From Rhodohalobacter mucosus (GTDB lineage Bacteria > Bacteroidota > Rhodothermia > Balneolales > Balneolaceae), in the NCBI RefSeq assembly GCF_003150675.1, contig NZ_QGGB01000011.1, positions 1 to 64,000 on the forward strand: 64,000 nucleotides of DNA, given 5' to 3'. Position numbers and translations under genes: made by a program. The notes beneath the pieces were generated by a model that saw only the letters and a list, made by a program, of their open reading frames with translations, was not told the origin of the DNA and did no database searches. Numbering within the stretch: the stretch's first letter is position 1; every line of letters starts with the position of its first letter. Below, one piece after another: positions 8,014 to 18,993 of the stretch.

Positions 8014-9171
8014 ATGAATGTACAATCTGAACAAAAAGAATCCTCAGGCAAGACTGTGAAAGACAGAACGTCTTGGAAGGAGACTCCTTACCTGATTATC
8101 AAGGGATTTCTGATGGGATCAGCCGATATTGTACCCGGCGTGAGCGGCGGTACGCTTGCACTCATTACCGGCATTTATCACAGGCTGATATATGCTATAA
8201 AAAGTGTGGATATGACCACGCTGAAGCATACGCTTAAACTGCGGTTTGATGTGGTTTTCGAAAATTTTCACTGGAAATTCCTGCTTCTGCTGTTTACCGG
8301 TATTCTTTCAGCCATCGTGTTTTTTACACGTGTAGTGCCCCTGCAGGTATATATGTTTACCCACCCCGAAATCGTATACGGATTGTTTTTCGGGCTGATC
8401 CTGGGTTCGGTTTTTTTGCTCTATGCCGAGGTTGAAAGCACCTTCCGAAACTGGAGAAGCCTTCTTCCGCTTTTGGCGGGTACCGTGATAGGTTTCTGGG
8501 TAGTGACTCTTGTGCCCGCCGATACACCGGAAACATTCCTGTTTGTGTTTTTAAGTGGATCCATTGCGATCTGTGCCATGATATTGCCCGGAATATCAGG
8601 TTCATACATCCTGCTCATTTTCAGAAAGTATGACTATATCCTCTCGCAATTGGGAGAAATCGGCTCCAGCCAAACCGTGACGGCACTGCTGAACCTTATT
8701 CCCTTTGTTTTGGGTGCACTGGTTGGGATTGTTCTGTTTTCCCGGCTCCTTTCCTGGCTGCTGGACCGCTACTATTCGGTAACCCTTCTGGTTTTGATCG
8801 GCTTTCTGGTCGGCTCACTCTATGTAATCTGGCCGTATCAGGAGAGAGAGTATGCAGAAAGCGTGCGCAGTACAGAAACAGTGCCGGCAGACGACCCTAT
8901 AGTGGCGGAGCTGCTTGCCAGGGATGAACCACCCGCAGGCCCTGAATATTTCAGATTGAAAAATGATGATTACGAGAGCGGAAATCTGCCTGAAGAAGTG
9001 ACGGTAGAGAAGGTGTCCAGAAAATTGGTGAAGAACGAACCGTTTTTCCCCTGGGGTGCCGGGGGCAGGTATGAGAATGTGAATAAAGCAGAGGGGCTTG
9101 GCGGGATAGCAGCCGGCTTTCTGCTAATCGGAGCAATCGCTTACCTTAGAAAAAAAAGTGACGTTAATTAG
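8014..9171 (+). CDS. DUF368 family undecaprenyl-phosphate translocase (PopT-like)
   Basis: 385 residues, multi-spanning. Two duplicated signatures of the family are visible: GSADIVPGVSGGT at 35-47 and MILPGISGSY at 189-198. DUF368 (PopT) proteins recycle the C55-P lipid carrier across the inner membrane. Here a hydrophilic stretch of about 80 residues (276-358, rich in Glu, Asp and Pro) separates the last helix from the rest, which could be an extra soluble loop. The same genome stretch encodes UppS at 27515, which makes the carrier precursor. Confidence 0.85.
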   Translation: MNVQSEQKESSGKTVKDRTSWKETPYLIIKGFLMGSADIVPGVSGGTLALITGIYHRLIYAIKSVDMTTLKHTLKLRFDVVFENFHWKFLLLLFTGILSAIVFFTRVVPLQVYMFTHPEIVYGLFFGLILGSVFLLYAEVESTFRNWRSLLPLLAGTVIGFWVVTLVPADTPETFLFVFLSGSIAICAMILPGISGSYILLIFRKYDYILSQLGEIGSSQTVTALLNLIPFVLGALVGIVLFSRLLSWLLDRYYSVTLLVLIGFLVGSLYVIWPYQEREYAESVRSTETVPADDPIVAELLARDEPPAGPEYFRLKNDDYESGNLPEEVTVEKVSRKLVKNEPFFPWGAGGRYENVNKAEGLGGIAAGFLLIGAIAYLRKKSDVN

Positions 9172-9222
9172 TGTTATTGGTGTTTCTGAAAGGTCACGGA
9201 ATCGGGTTAAGTTGCAGGAGTA

Positions 9223-9239
9223 TTTCAGGTATTTCCTGA
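9223..9239. repeat. Short inverted repeat before the universal stress protein gene
   Basis: TTCAGG and CCTGAA flank five bases, a perfect 6-bp dyad in the 148-base gap. It could be a weak hairpin or an operator. A TTACTTTG word at about 9284-9291 resembles the Bacteroidota -7 element (TAnnTTTG) with one mismatch. Confidence 0.25.
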
Positions 9240-9319
9240 ATATATAATGGTTCTGATTGGTTTAATTATCGCATTCAATTTGCTTACTTTGTAATAGGCA
9301 ACGTAAAACATACGGAGAC

Positions 9320-10315
9320 ATGAAAATGGTTGACATTAAAAAAATTCTTGTACCTACCGATTTTTCAAAAGGCTCTGAACGTGCATATCCCGTGGCCCAG
9401 GCGGTGGCCGAAACGTTCGGGTCAACCATCGATTTTATACATATCATACCCACGCTCAAGTATTTTAACGAAAGCATTAAGAAATTGGGTGTTCCGCTTG
9501 ATATGGAGAAAGACCTCTATCCGAAAATTATTGATGATTCGGAACGGTCTATTGAGCGGGCGATGGACCAATATCTCAGAAAGGAGAACAAAGGCGATCA
9601 TTTTGTAAAAATTGAACGAAAGCCTTCCGAGGCCATTGTCGAATTTGCCAACAAGCACAACTATGATCTCATTCTGATGGGATCGAGAGGTGCAGATGAG
9701 ACCAAAATGCTGCGGGGTTCGGTAACGGAGCGTGTTATTCGAAAATCCAAAATACCCGTCTTTTCGATTGGAGACCGATTCGACCTTAACACTGTCGACA
9801 ATGTTGTTCTTACCACAGACTCGTCCGAGCTGTCATTGGCTGCATTTCCGCTGGCAGCTGCACTTGCTGATTCGTTTGACGCACATTTGACATTATTTCA
9901 TGTAATTGAACTCTATGGAAGTGCCTCAGAAGATATACCCAGAGACCCGGGTAAGGGAGAGAATGTCTCAATTTATGAAGCGATTATTGAACGGATCAAT
10001 GACTACCTGGCCAGGAAAGAGCTGGATAATATTCACATACAGCGCACGGGTATCACGTTTGAGGATGAAGTAGTGATTTCCGAAGGTGAACAAAGCCGGT
10101 CAATTCCTTTCTTTACAAGGATCGAAAAAGGTGTTTCGGCACATTACGAGATTGAGAACTATGCATCCGAGGAAGCCGACATACTCATTATGGCAACGCA
10201 CGGCCACAGCGGCTTTGCGCACCTGATCCTTGGTTCTACGGCAGAGAAGGTTGCTCAATATGTAAAAATACCTGTAATTACGGTGCGCCCCTCTGATGAA
10301 GAGTTTGAAGACTGA
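9320..10315 (+). CDS. Tandem universal stress protein (two UspA domains)
   Basis: 331 residues made of two Usp domains, about 1-155 and 158-330. Each ends with an ATP-binding type G-x2-G-x9-G-S/T pattern: MGSRGADET...GS in the first and ATHGHSGF...GS in the second. Such proteins are cytoplasmic stress-survival factors of unclear mechanism. A GGAGA ribosome-binding site precedes the ATG. The gene stands alone: 148 bases separate it from DUF368 and a strong terminator follows. Confidence 0.9.
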   Translation: MKMVDIKKILVPTDFSKGSERAYPVAQAVAETFGSTIDFIHIIPTLKYFNESIKKLGVPLDMEKDLYPKIIDDSERSIERAMDQYLRKENKGDHFVKIERKPSEAIVEFANKHNYDLILMGSRGADETKMLRGSVTERVIRKSKIPVFSIGDRFDLNTVDNVVLTTDSSELSLAAFPLAAALADSFDAHLTLFHVIELYGSASEDIPRDPGKGENVSIYEAIIERINDYLARKELDNIHIQRTGITFEDEVVISEGEQSRSIPFFTRIEKGVSAHYEIENYASEEADILIMATHGHSGFAHLILGSTAEKVAQYVKIPVITVRPSDEEFED

Positions 10316-10353
10316 TTCAGGTATCAGCAACACACACACCGTAATCACAATTT

Positions 10354-10382
10354 AAAAGCCCCTCTTTCAGGGGCTTTTTTAT
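10354..10382 (+). terminator. Intrinsic terminator after the universal stress protein gene
   Basis: A 10-bp stem (AAAAGCCCCT with AGGGGCTTTT), 5-base loop and T tract, 39 bases after the stop codon. Confidence 0.85.
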
Positions 10383-10462
10383 TTATATAGTCAATAATTT
10401 GCACATAAAATCAATATGATCAGTTGCTTTTATTTAAAAAATTCATCTTATTTCCGTCGGTT

Positions 10463-10470
10463 TATCTTTG
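10463..10470 (+). promoter_or_regulatory. Possible Bacteroidota-type -7 element upstream of the M16 pair
   Basis: TATCTTTG matches the TAnnTTTG -7 consensus of Bacteroidota primary sigma factor promoters. No TTG was found at the usual -33 spacing; the nearest upstream TTGC (10424) is too far away. It lies 120 bases before the ATG, in a 207-base gap in which I see no other feature. Confidence 0.25.
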
Positions 10471-10589
10471 GGTAGCTAATTGTGGAAATAGAGGAAAAAA
10501 CAAGCTTTAGGCACACAAAATGATGACCATATCAGGACGTTACCCCATTTGTAAATCACCTAACCGCAAGACAAAGCAAAAATGATACG

Positions 10590-12107
10590 ATGAGAGCATG
10601 CATTAAATCTATTCTGGCCGTCTGTACCCTGGTGCTGACAATTTCCGCATCCGTCAGCGCACAGGAACTTTCAACTTACGAAGAAAAAGTTACCGAGTTT
10701 ACCCTCGATAACGGCCTTCATTTCATTATCGTAGAGCGAAGTGTGGCACCGGTTGCACATTTTCTTACGCTGGTAGATGTTGGATCGGCCAATGAACCGG
10801 TGGGCAGTACAGGCATTGCCCACATCTTCGAGCACATGGTCTTTAAAGGCAGCCATACGATCGGTACAACCAACTATGAAGAGGAGGTTCAATATATCAA
10901 TCAAATGGACGACGCCTATACCGCCTGGCTTGATGAATACAACAAGCTTGAGTCCGACGAGCAAAAGCTTGAGGAACTGTGGAACCGGTTTGAAGAGCTT
11001 CAGGAAAAAGCGGGCGAATATGTGGTGAATAATGAATTCACCCAGATCATTGAGAGGGAAGGAGCTGTGGGCGTGAACGCATTTACCTCTGCGGACTTAA
11101 CGGGTTATTTTTACAGTCTCCCCCAAAACAAGGCTGAACTGTGGTTCATGCTGGAGGCCGACCGCTTTAAAAATCCGGTGATGAGGGAGTTCTATACGGA
11201 GAAAGATGTGATATATGAGGAGAGAAGAATGAGGACCGACTCCAACCCGTTCGGCCGCCTGCTGGAAGAGTTTGCCGCAACCGCGTTTTCAGCACATCCC
11301 TATAAAAATCCGGTGATAGGCTGGCCGTCCGATATTCGCAATACAACCATTGCAGATGCGTGGGACTTCAATGACCGTCATTATTCACCTTCCAATTTCA
11401 CTATTGCAGTTGTAGGCGACGTGGATCCCATGGAAATGCGCAGGCTGGCGGATAAATATTTTTCCGACTTGCAGTACAGGGATCCGGCACCGGAAGTAAG
11501 GGTTGAGGAACCCGAGCAAAGAGGCGAGAGGCGGTTTGTTATAGAGGAGCGGTCGCAGCCTATTTATATTGAGGGATATCATACGGTCAACAATCAGCAT
11601 CCTGATTTTCAGGCGCTGAACCTGCTCAGCAATATCATGACTTCCGGCCGGACCTCCAGGCTATACAAGAGGATGGTTGTGGATGATCAATCTGCTCTTC
11701 AGGCAAGTTCATTGAATGGCTATCCGGGGAGCAAGTATCCGGGAATGTTTTTGATTTATGTGATCCCCAATCAGGGTGTGGAGATGGAAACCGTTGAAGA
11801 GACTCTCCGTGAAGAGCTCAGGAAAATTGTTGAAGAAGGCGTAACGGAAGAGGAGCTGAACCGTGCCCGAACCAATGCACGGGCCGGCCTTGTTCGCACT
11901 CTGACATCCAATTCGGGAATTGCACAAACCCTGGCCAGTGCACACATAAACGGCGGTGACTGGCGGACGGCATTTACCAACCTCGACCGGCTTTCCGATG
12001 TAACCGCTAACGACATACAGAGAGTGGCTGAGCAGTACCTCAAGAAGAGTAATCGTACGGTAGGAATGATCGTCACTGAACAAAATGAAGACGTAGCCGC
12101 AAATTAA
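10590..12107 (+). CDS. M16 (insulinase-family) zinc metallopeptidase, active subunit
   Basis: 505 residues with a signal peptide ending near SVSAQE (residue 25), so periplasmic. The inverted zinc motif HxxEH is HIFEH at 78-82, with the third ligand in the EERRM segment near 210-211. A helical, Glu/Lys-rich insert of about 60 residues (about 100-158) lies between them, followed by GVNAFTSAD. C-terminal half (about 230-500) is the second M16 domain with the GDVDP turn. It is followed after a short gap by an M16 protein without the zinc motif, so the two probably form a PqqL- or MPP-like active/inactive pair. Confidence 0.9.
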   Translation: MRACIKSILAVCTLVLTISASVSAQELSTYEEKVTEFTLDNGLHFIIVERSVAPVAHFLTLVDVGSANEPVGSTGIAHIFEHMVFKGSHTIGTTNYEEEVQYINQMDDAYTAWLDEYNKLESDEQKLEELWNRFEELQEKAGEYVVNNEFTQIIEREGAVGVNAFTSADLTGYFYSLPQNKAELWFMLEADRFKNPVMREFYTEKDVIYEERRMRTDSNPFGRLLEEFAATAFSAHPYKNPVIGWPSDIRNTTIADAWDFNDRHYSPSNFTIAVVGDVDPMEMRRLADKYFSDLQYRDPAPEVRVEEPEQRGERRFVIEERSQPIYIEGYHTVNNQHPDFQALNLLSNIMTSGRTSRLYKRMVVDDQSALQASSLNGYPGSKYPGMFLIYVIPNQGVEMETVEETLREELRKIVEEGVTEEELNRARTNARAGLVRTLTSNSGIAQTLASAHINGGDWRTAFTNLDRLSDVTANDIQRVAEQYLKKSNRTVGMIVTEQNEDVAAN

Positions 12108-12135
12108 TTTTAGAACTTATAAAACGCATCAGACA

Positions 12136-14250
12136 ATGATTTCAATGAAAAAATATCTGTTTCTGGCAGTGCTTGCAGCAATGCTGACTGCATGTGCCAC
12201 TCAGGAGATGGCTTCCGAACAAAATGGCGAAAGCGAAGCGGTGAATCCGGAGTCCCTGGACTATCCGGAACTTAATTCATACATCGTGCCCGAAATCGAG
12301 ACGTTTGAACTGGATAACGGCATTAAATTTTACCTTGTTGAGGATAATGAAGTGCCGCTCATCAACCTCAATATGATCGTACGGGCCGGATCATTCATGG
12401 AGCCGGCTGACAAGGTTGGAATGGCGTCAGTGATGACCAGTGTGATGAGAAACGGCGGATCAGAGGCCTATCCTGAAAATGAATTGAATCAGCTTTTAGA
12501 GGATAAAGCAGCGCGGATCGAATTTGGAATGGGTTTTACCAACGGTTCGGCAAACCTGAATGCATTGAAAGATGATTTCAACGATCTGTTGCCGGTGCTC
12601 TTGGATGTGATGATGAATCCTCTGATGCCGCAGGAAAAAATTGATCTCGCTATTACACAAAGGCGTTCATCCATAGCCCGCAGAAATGATGACGCGCAAC
12701 AGATCGGGTTCAGGGAATTTGAGAAACTGATCTACGGCGAGGAATCACTTCAGGGACGACAGGTGGAACACTGGACTCTTGATGCCATTACCCGCGATGA
12801 TCTGCTTGCATTCCACAGTGAAGCATTCACAGGTGAGAACATGATGATTGGCCTCGTCGGGGATTTTGATACAGAGCAGATGAAGACAACCCTGGAAGAG
12901 GTCTTTTCAGCCATTCCTGCCGGTGAACAAAATGAACTCGATATACCTGATGTGGATTATGAATTTGATTCATCTATCTATTTTGTAGACAAGGAGGACG
13001 TCAATCAGTCCGTGATTCTCATGGGGCATATCGGCGGGATGCGTGATAACCCGGATTATGCAGCGCTTCAGGCTATGAATGAAGTGCTCAGCGGAGGATT
13101 TTCAGGCAGGCTTTTTCAGAATGTGCGTTCAGACCAGGGACTGGCCTATGCTGTTTTTGGAGCTTACGGGAGCAGCGCACTCTATCCCGGCCAGTTTTAT
13201 GCGGGTTTGTTTACCCAAAGCAGTTCTACTGCCGAAGCGATCGAAGCTGTACGTCGTGAGATGGAAAAGCTTCAGGAGGAACCGGTAAGTCAGCAGGAGC
13301 TTGACGACACACGCGAATCCATCCTGAATTCACTGGTGTTCAGAAACAATAGCCGCAGAAGTGTTCTCAGTCAAAGAATGTCCAACGAGTATCTGGGTTT
13401 GCCGCTGGATGCTTTCGACCGGTATATCGAGGAGCTGAGAACACTGACGCCTGAGGATATTCAGCGCGTAGCCCGCGAGTATATGCGTCCTGATCAGATG
13501 CGGATTCTGGTTGTGGGTAACGGGTCTGAAATCGGTGATCAGTTAAACCGCTTTGGAGATGTACAGGAGCTGGATATTACCATACGCAGAACCGAAGAGG
13601 CGCCTGCCGCAGAGGAGATTGCCGGTGATATTGAAGCCGGGAGAGAGTGGTTTGAACGAATGAAAAATTCCATTCTGGTGGATGCCGGTACCGACATCAC
13701 GCTTAAGCAGGAAGGCAAAGTTGAGATGTCGATGCCCATGACAATGACAATAGACCGCACTGAAACACTGAACTTTAGTGAGGAAATTTTTCTGATTGAG
13801 ATGAAAAACACGCCTCAGGGCGATATCACCCTCGATGTTCAGGGTAATTCGGGTGTACTGAAGATGGGCGGACAGGAAGTACCCCTTCCGCCAGCCCAGG
13901 TGCGACAGCAGCTTGCTGAATACTATGTTCACTATCTGAATGTGATAATTAACGAAGATGAGTATACTCCGGCACTCGAAGGTATAGAGACGGTGGAGGA
14001 AAACGAGGTTGCAAAACTCAATCTGAAAGGACCGCGAGACATGACCATTCATGTTGATACAGATAGTGCACTGCCAACGATGCTCCAATACGCCATGATA
14101 AATCCTCAGACGGGAACCGACATGGAGATCCGGATGTATTTCGATGACTGGAAAGTAAACGACGGCGTTGCCATTGCCTATGAAACGCGAAGCGTTGTAA
14201 TGGGCCAGGACCAGGCCAGAATTTCACTATCCTCACACACTGTGGAGTAA
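12136..14250 (+). CDS. M16-like lipoprotein subunit, catalytically inactive, with extra C-terminal domain
   Basis: 704 residues. The N-terminus has a lipoprotein signal ending in LTAC, so it is probably membrane anchored; ATG at 12145 (MKKYLFL) is an alternative start three codons in. Residues about 45-490 form two M16 domains. Where the partner has HxxEH this protein reads GMASVMTSVMRNGG, so zinc binding is lost. Residues about 510-704 are a beta-rich domain that recalls LolA/LppX-like outer-membrane lipoprotein-sorting folds (weak resemblance, inference). It probably pairs with the active M16 protein encoded just upstream. Confidence 0.85.
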   Translation: MISMKKYLFLAVLAAMLTACATQEMASEQNGESEAVNPESLDYPELNSYIVPEIETFELDNGIKFYLVEDNEVPLINLNMIVRAGSFMEPADKVGMASVMTSVMRNGGSEAYPENELNQLLEDKAARIEFGMGFTNGSANLNALKDDFNDLLPVLLDVMMNPLMPQEKIDLAITQRRSSIARRNDDAQQIGFREFEKLIYGEESLQGRQVEHWTLDAITRDDLLAFHSEAFTGENMMIGLVGDFDTEQMKTTLEEVFSAIPAGEQNELDIPDVDYEFDSSIYFVDKEDVNQSVILMGHIGGMRDNPDYAALQAMNEVLSGGFSGRLFQNVRSDQGLAYAVFGAYGSSALYPGQFYAGLFTQSSSTAEAIEAVRREMEKLQEEPVSQQELDDTRESILNSLVFRNNSRRSVLSQRMSNEYLGLPLDAFDRYIEELRTLTPEDIQRVAREYMRPDQMRILVVGNGSEIGDQLNRFGDVQELDITIRRTEEAPAAEEIAGDIEAGREWFERMKNSILVDAGTDITLKQEGKVEMSMPMTMTIDRTETLNFSEEIFLIEMKNTPQGDITLDVQGNSGVLKMGGQEVPLPPAQVRQQLAEYYVHYLNVIINEDEYTPALEGIETVEENEVAKLNLKGPRDMTIHVDTDSALPTMLQYAMINPQTGTDMEIRMYFDDWKVNDGVAIAYETRSVVMGQDQARISLSSHTVE

Positions 14251-14282
14251 TCAGCCTGTTACTCGAATCACTATCCAAATGC

Positions 14283-14316
14283 AAAAGCCCCTTTATCAAT
14301 AGAGGGGCTTTTTTTT
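14283..14316 (+). terminator. Intrinsic terminator between the M16 pair and rlmB
   Basis: A 10-bp stem AAAAGCCCCT/AGGGGCTTTT with a 10-base loop and a T tract of eight or more on the plus strand. It lies between two convergent genes; the minus-strand tract has only four Ts, so it acts mainly on the M16 transcript. Confidence 0.8.
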
Positions 14317-14320
14317 AGGA

Positions 14321-15073
14321 TCAGGACGTTTGTGTATTCTTTTGGCGAAGCCATTCATAGCACACTATGGCTGCGCTAACCGATGCATTCAGGGATTCCA
14401 CGTTGTTATGCATGGGTACGGATAAGAGAAAGTCACAGTGCTCTCCGGTTTTCTGACGCATTCCCTTTCCCTCATTTCCGATCACAAACGCCATGGGAAC
14501 ATCAAATGTCTGATTCCAGATGCTTGTTTCACTTTGCTGATCAAGTCCGGCGACCCAGAATGATTTATCTTTCAAATCCAGGATAGCCCTGTTCAGATTT
14601 ACAGCCCTTACAATGGGTATTCTGCCCGCGGTACCCGCGCTTGTTTTAAAAACGGTTGCATTTACAGGTGCCTGCCGGTGCTTGGGTACGATTACGGCTT
14701 CTATGCCTGTTGCAGCAGCTGTTCGCAGGATCGCTCCAAAATTGTGCGGATCTTCAATTTCATCCAGAATCAGAACGGCCGTATCTGAATGCGGCTGAAG
14801 AGCATCGAGCCAGGCTTCGAACTCCACATATTCTGCACTGCTTATTGCGGCAACAACCCCCTGATCGTTTACACTTCCCACCATCTCAAAAAGCTTTTTA
14901 CCCGGAACGTCTGTAACGGGGATCCGGTTTTTTGAACACAGCTCGGTGATTGATCCTGTAACAGAACCATGCAGGTTTTTCCTGAGGTAAACCTTTTCTA
15001 CTTTTTCAGGTGAATGTTGTAACAGTTCCTCTACAGGCTTCCTGCCGTAGATGTATTGATTAGAATTTCCCAC
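14321..15073 (-). CDS. rlmB: 23S rRNA (guanosine-2'-O-)-methyltransferase, TrmH/SpoU family
   Basis: 250 residues. An N-terminal substrate-binding domain starts with YIYGRKPVEELL (8-19); the C-terminal SPOUT domain has the three family motifs: NFGAILRTAAATG near 112, VIGNEGKGMR near 197 and SVPMHNNVESLNASVSAAI near 219. RlmB methylates G2251 in the peptidyl transferase loop of 23S rRNA. TrmH-family members with other targets cannot be excluded, but the domain order and length favour RlmB. It is transcribed alone and divergently from 15153. Confidence 0.88.
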   Translation of the reverse strand: MGNSNQYIYGRKPVEELLQHSPEKVEKVYLRKNLHGSVTGSITELCSKNRIPVTDVPGKKLFEMVGSVNDQGVVAAISSAEYVEFEAWLDALQPHSDTAVLILDEIEDPHNFGAILRTAAATGIEAVIVPKHRQAPVNATVFKTSAGTAGRIPIVRAVNLNRAILDLKDKSFWVAGLDQQSETSIWNQTFDVPMAFVIGNEGKGMRQKTGEHCDFLLSVPMHNNVESLNASVSAAIVCYEWLRQKNTQTS

Positions 15074-15152
15074 AAATTACACGCAAAAATTTTGATAATC
15101 GGTTTCAGTTTGTATAATAAGAGCGTGTTCTCTTAATACTAAGAATAAGCAT

Positions 15153-15503
15153 ATGATCGACGATTCAAAACATATTCGTTCTGGCGTCGATGGGGTAAGA
15201 GACGACCGGGGTAATTCTGATAGTAAAATGACTGTGCGAAAGTCCCGTTTAATTTCGGGCGGAAGCAATTTTTTGATTCCGATGTTCGCAGGCGTACTTC
15301 AGATTACAGTAGGAATGTCGCTCGTTGCCGTATCGATACTCGGGCTCATTACACCATTATGGCTTTCTGCTTTTTTCAGTCTGATTGGAAGCGTTTCCAG
15401 TATGGCAGGGGTCTTTTTGGTCTATCATGCACTGTCAAGCAAAGGAACATTTGATTCATTGATTAATCAGGCTATCAAGCGGGTAATCAATGCTCAAAAC
15501 TGA
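15153..15503 (+). CDS. Small membrane protein of unknown function (116 aa)
   Basis: I do not recognise the family. A charged N-terminal 40 residues, with many Asp, Arg and Ser, precedes two hydrophobic helices at about 41-65 and 70-92, then a short basic tail. It is therefore probably an inner-membrane hairpin protein. The next small membrane gene follows after 17 bases on the same strand, suggesting an operon of two. Divergent from rlmB over 79 bases that must hold both promoters. Confidence 0.6.
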   Translation: MIDDSKHIRSGVDGVRDDRGNSDSKMTVRKSRLISGGSNFLIPMFAGVLQITVGMSLVAVSILGLITPLWLSAFFSLIGSVSSMAGVFLVYHALSSKGTFDSLINQAIKRVINAQN

Positions 15504-15520
15504 GTAAAGAAAGCTGGTAT

Positions 15521-15832
15521 ATGCAGTATAGTGCTGAAGATGAAGAAAGGCTGCAAACGTATGCTCACATCCATCTGCGCGGCAAATCAGATTTACCCGT
15601 GACGGAAAAGCTTCATGAGCTTCAAAAAAAAGTAAAGCTTAAATGGCTTCAATTTTCAATTAACGCATTTGTTGTAGTTGTACTGACCTACATGTACTTC
15701 ACGGGCAGCTACGATCTGCACCCGCTTTTCTACTATCCGCTGTCACTTTTGTTTGTTGTAAATATGGGGCTTATACATTTCCAGGTAAGGCAGATCAGGG
15801 AACTTCGGGAATATCTTAAGTCTTCAGACTGA
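15521..15832 (+). CDS. Small membrane protein of unknown function (103 aa)
   Basis: Unrecognised. About 45 polar residues at the N-terminus with a helical charged stretch (KLHELQKKVKLKW) lead into two hydrophobic segments at about 47-62 and 68-85 and a charged C-terminal helix. Both termini are probably cytoplasmic. It follows the 116-residue membrane gene by 17 bases and precedes the GDPD gene by a few tens of bases. Confidence 0.6.
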   Translation: MQYSAEDEERLQTYAHIHLRGKSDLPVTEKLHELQKKVKLKWLQFSINAFVVVVLTYMYFTGSYDLHPLFYYPLSLLFVVNMGLIHFQVRQIRELREYLKSSD

Positions 15833-15856
15833 GTCCGGAGTTTTATCAAAACCTAA

Positions 15857-16678
15857 TTGTGGACCCACCGTCGGTTCTCCTTAATTTCTGATTGCGTGGT
15901 TCTGAAACAGATTTTAAAACCTTCCCACCACTCTTTCCTGGCAGTAGCACACCGCGGAGCCAGCGCGGAAGCTCCTGAAAATACGATGGCGGCATTCGAG
16001 TTAGCCTTGAAACAGGGTGCGGATATGATCGAAATTGACATTCTGCCGAGTTCAGACGGAGTGCCAATTGTAATTCACGATACCAGAACAAAACGTCTCA
16101 CCGGTATTAAAGCTGATATACGTAATCTTCACTCAGAGGAGATAGCACGTATGCATATACAGCTTATGAAGAATAGTGGGTATGGGTCCGAACCGATTCC
16201 AACTCTTAACGAACTGCTGGCCTGGTCAAAAGGGAAGGTACTGCTGAATATTGAAATTAAACCGGAAGGGTTTAATCAAGACGACCCGGCAAACATACTG
16301 AGCAGAACGCTAAGCCTGATTGACAGGTATGCAATGCAGCACTCGGTGCTTATTTCATCATTCAGCACCGAATGTATCAGGCAGTGCCGTAAAAAAGCTC
16401 CAGCTGTTGCTACGGGGTTGCTTTATGATAAAAGGGCTTCAGCCGGGTTAAGGCCCATAGAAGCATGCCTTCGGACCGGTGCCGTTTCACTTCACACGAA
16501 AAAACGCAGAACCACAAAAAAGATGATCAGTAAGGCCGCAGATCGTGATATCCCTGTGATGGTCTACACGGTAAACCGAAGAAGAAGAATGAAAAAACTG
16601 ATCCAGCATGGCGTAAAGGGCATATTTACAGATAAACCCTCTTTGCTGCGGGAAGTGGTTTTAACAATGAATTCATAA
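15857..16678 (+). CDS. Glycerophosphodiester phosphodiesterase
   Basis: Up to 273 residues. The TIM-barrel family signature is clear: AHRGASAEAPENT from residue 31 (His32, Arg33), EID at 59-61, and the second catalytic His in IHD at 73-75. C-terminal VYTVN and GIFTDKP are also typical. It hydrolyses glycerophosphodiesters to glycerol-3-phosphate and an alcohol. There is no signal peptide, so probably cytoplasmic. No ATG precedes the domain: candidates are TTG at 15857 or GTG at 15896, and neither has a clear ribosome-binding site. Confidence 0.85.
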   Translation: MWTHRRFSLISDCVVLKQILKPSHHSFLAVAHRGASAEAPENTMAAFELALKQGADMIEIDILPSSDGVPIVIHDTRTKRLTGIKADIRNLHSEEIARMHIQLMKNSGYGSEPIPTLNELLAWSKGKVLLNIEIKPEGFNQDDPANILSRTLSLIDRYAMQHSVLISSFSTECIRQCRKKAPAVATGLLYDKRASAGLRPIEACLRTGAVSLHTKKRRTTKKMISKAADRDIPVMVYTVNRRRRMKKLIQHGVKGIFTDKPSLLREVVLTMNS

Positions 16679-16749
16679 TTTTCACCCAATAAGCACGGCC
16701 AATGAGAAAAAAGTTAAGAAGAATTCTCATTTTGTTTGAATGCCATTGA

Positions 16750-18431
<1,682 letters not shown>

Positions 18432-18432
<1 letters not shown>

Positions 18433-18917
18433 TGAAAACGGGATCGCAATACTCCGGCAGGGTCAGACTGCGAACCTGTGGATTGCTGATTCAGAATGAA
18501 TCGATTCTGTTGGTAAAACAGAATGTGCCTACCATGAACGAACCTGTCTGGATTCCGCCCGGAGGCGGTGTGGAACTGGGTGAGTCGCTAGATGAAACCC
18601 TTGCGCGGGAAGTGTTTGAGGAAACCCGACTGCAAATCAGTGATGTAAGGCTCAGGTACATACATGAATTTATTCAGCCGCCATTCCATGCCGTTGAGTT
18701 TTATTACATTGTGAATCAATTTAACGGGCGCCTGAAAACCGGCAGTGATCCGGAGAGGCAAAAGGAAAATCAGGATATTCTGGATGCCCTGTTTGCACCG
18801 TATAAATACCTTTCGGGCTGGAATGTACACCCGCGTTTTTTGATTGAAGAAATCAAAAATCAAAGACTGGAAAATCACGGTATAACCCGGTTCCGAACAG
18901 TAAGAAATACTACGTAA
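18432..18917 (+). CDS. NUDIX hydrolase
   Basis: 161 residues. The Nudix box G-x5-E-x7-REVxEET is at 45-65, with Arg instead of the usual Gly at 66. The N-terminal strand pattern (RLRTCGLLIQNESILLVKQ) is typical for small nucleoside-diphosphate-X hydrolases. The substrate is unknown. The start codon overlaps the pyrG stop by one base, so it is co-translated with CTP synthase; a house-cleaning role on nucleotides would fit but is inference. Confidence 0.85.
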
Positions 18918-18993
18918 TCCGGTTGCTTTTATAACAACCGTAAGTTCCTGTAACAGAAACTCTTTAACCACCTCCTTCACGTAATAGAATATC

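Noticed and set aside
10744-10756. TGGCAC followed by TTGC, sigma-54-like
   Set aside because: GG and GC are two bases too close together and the site is inside the M16 coding region.
16703-16733. AATGAGA/TCTCATT dyad before pyrG considered as terminator of the GDPD gene
   Set aside because: The stem is AT-rich, the loop is long and the T tract is interrupted, so termination cannot be claimed.
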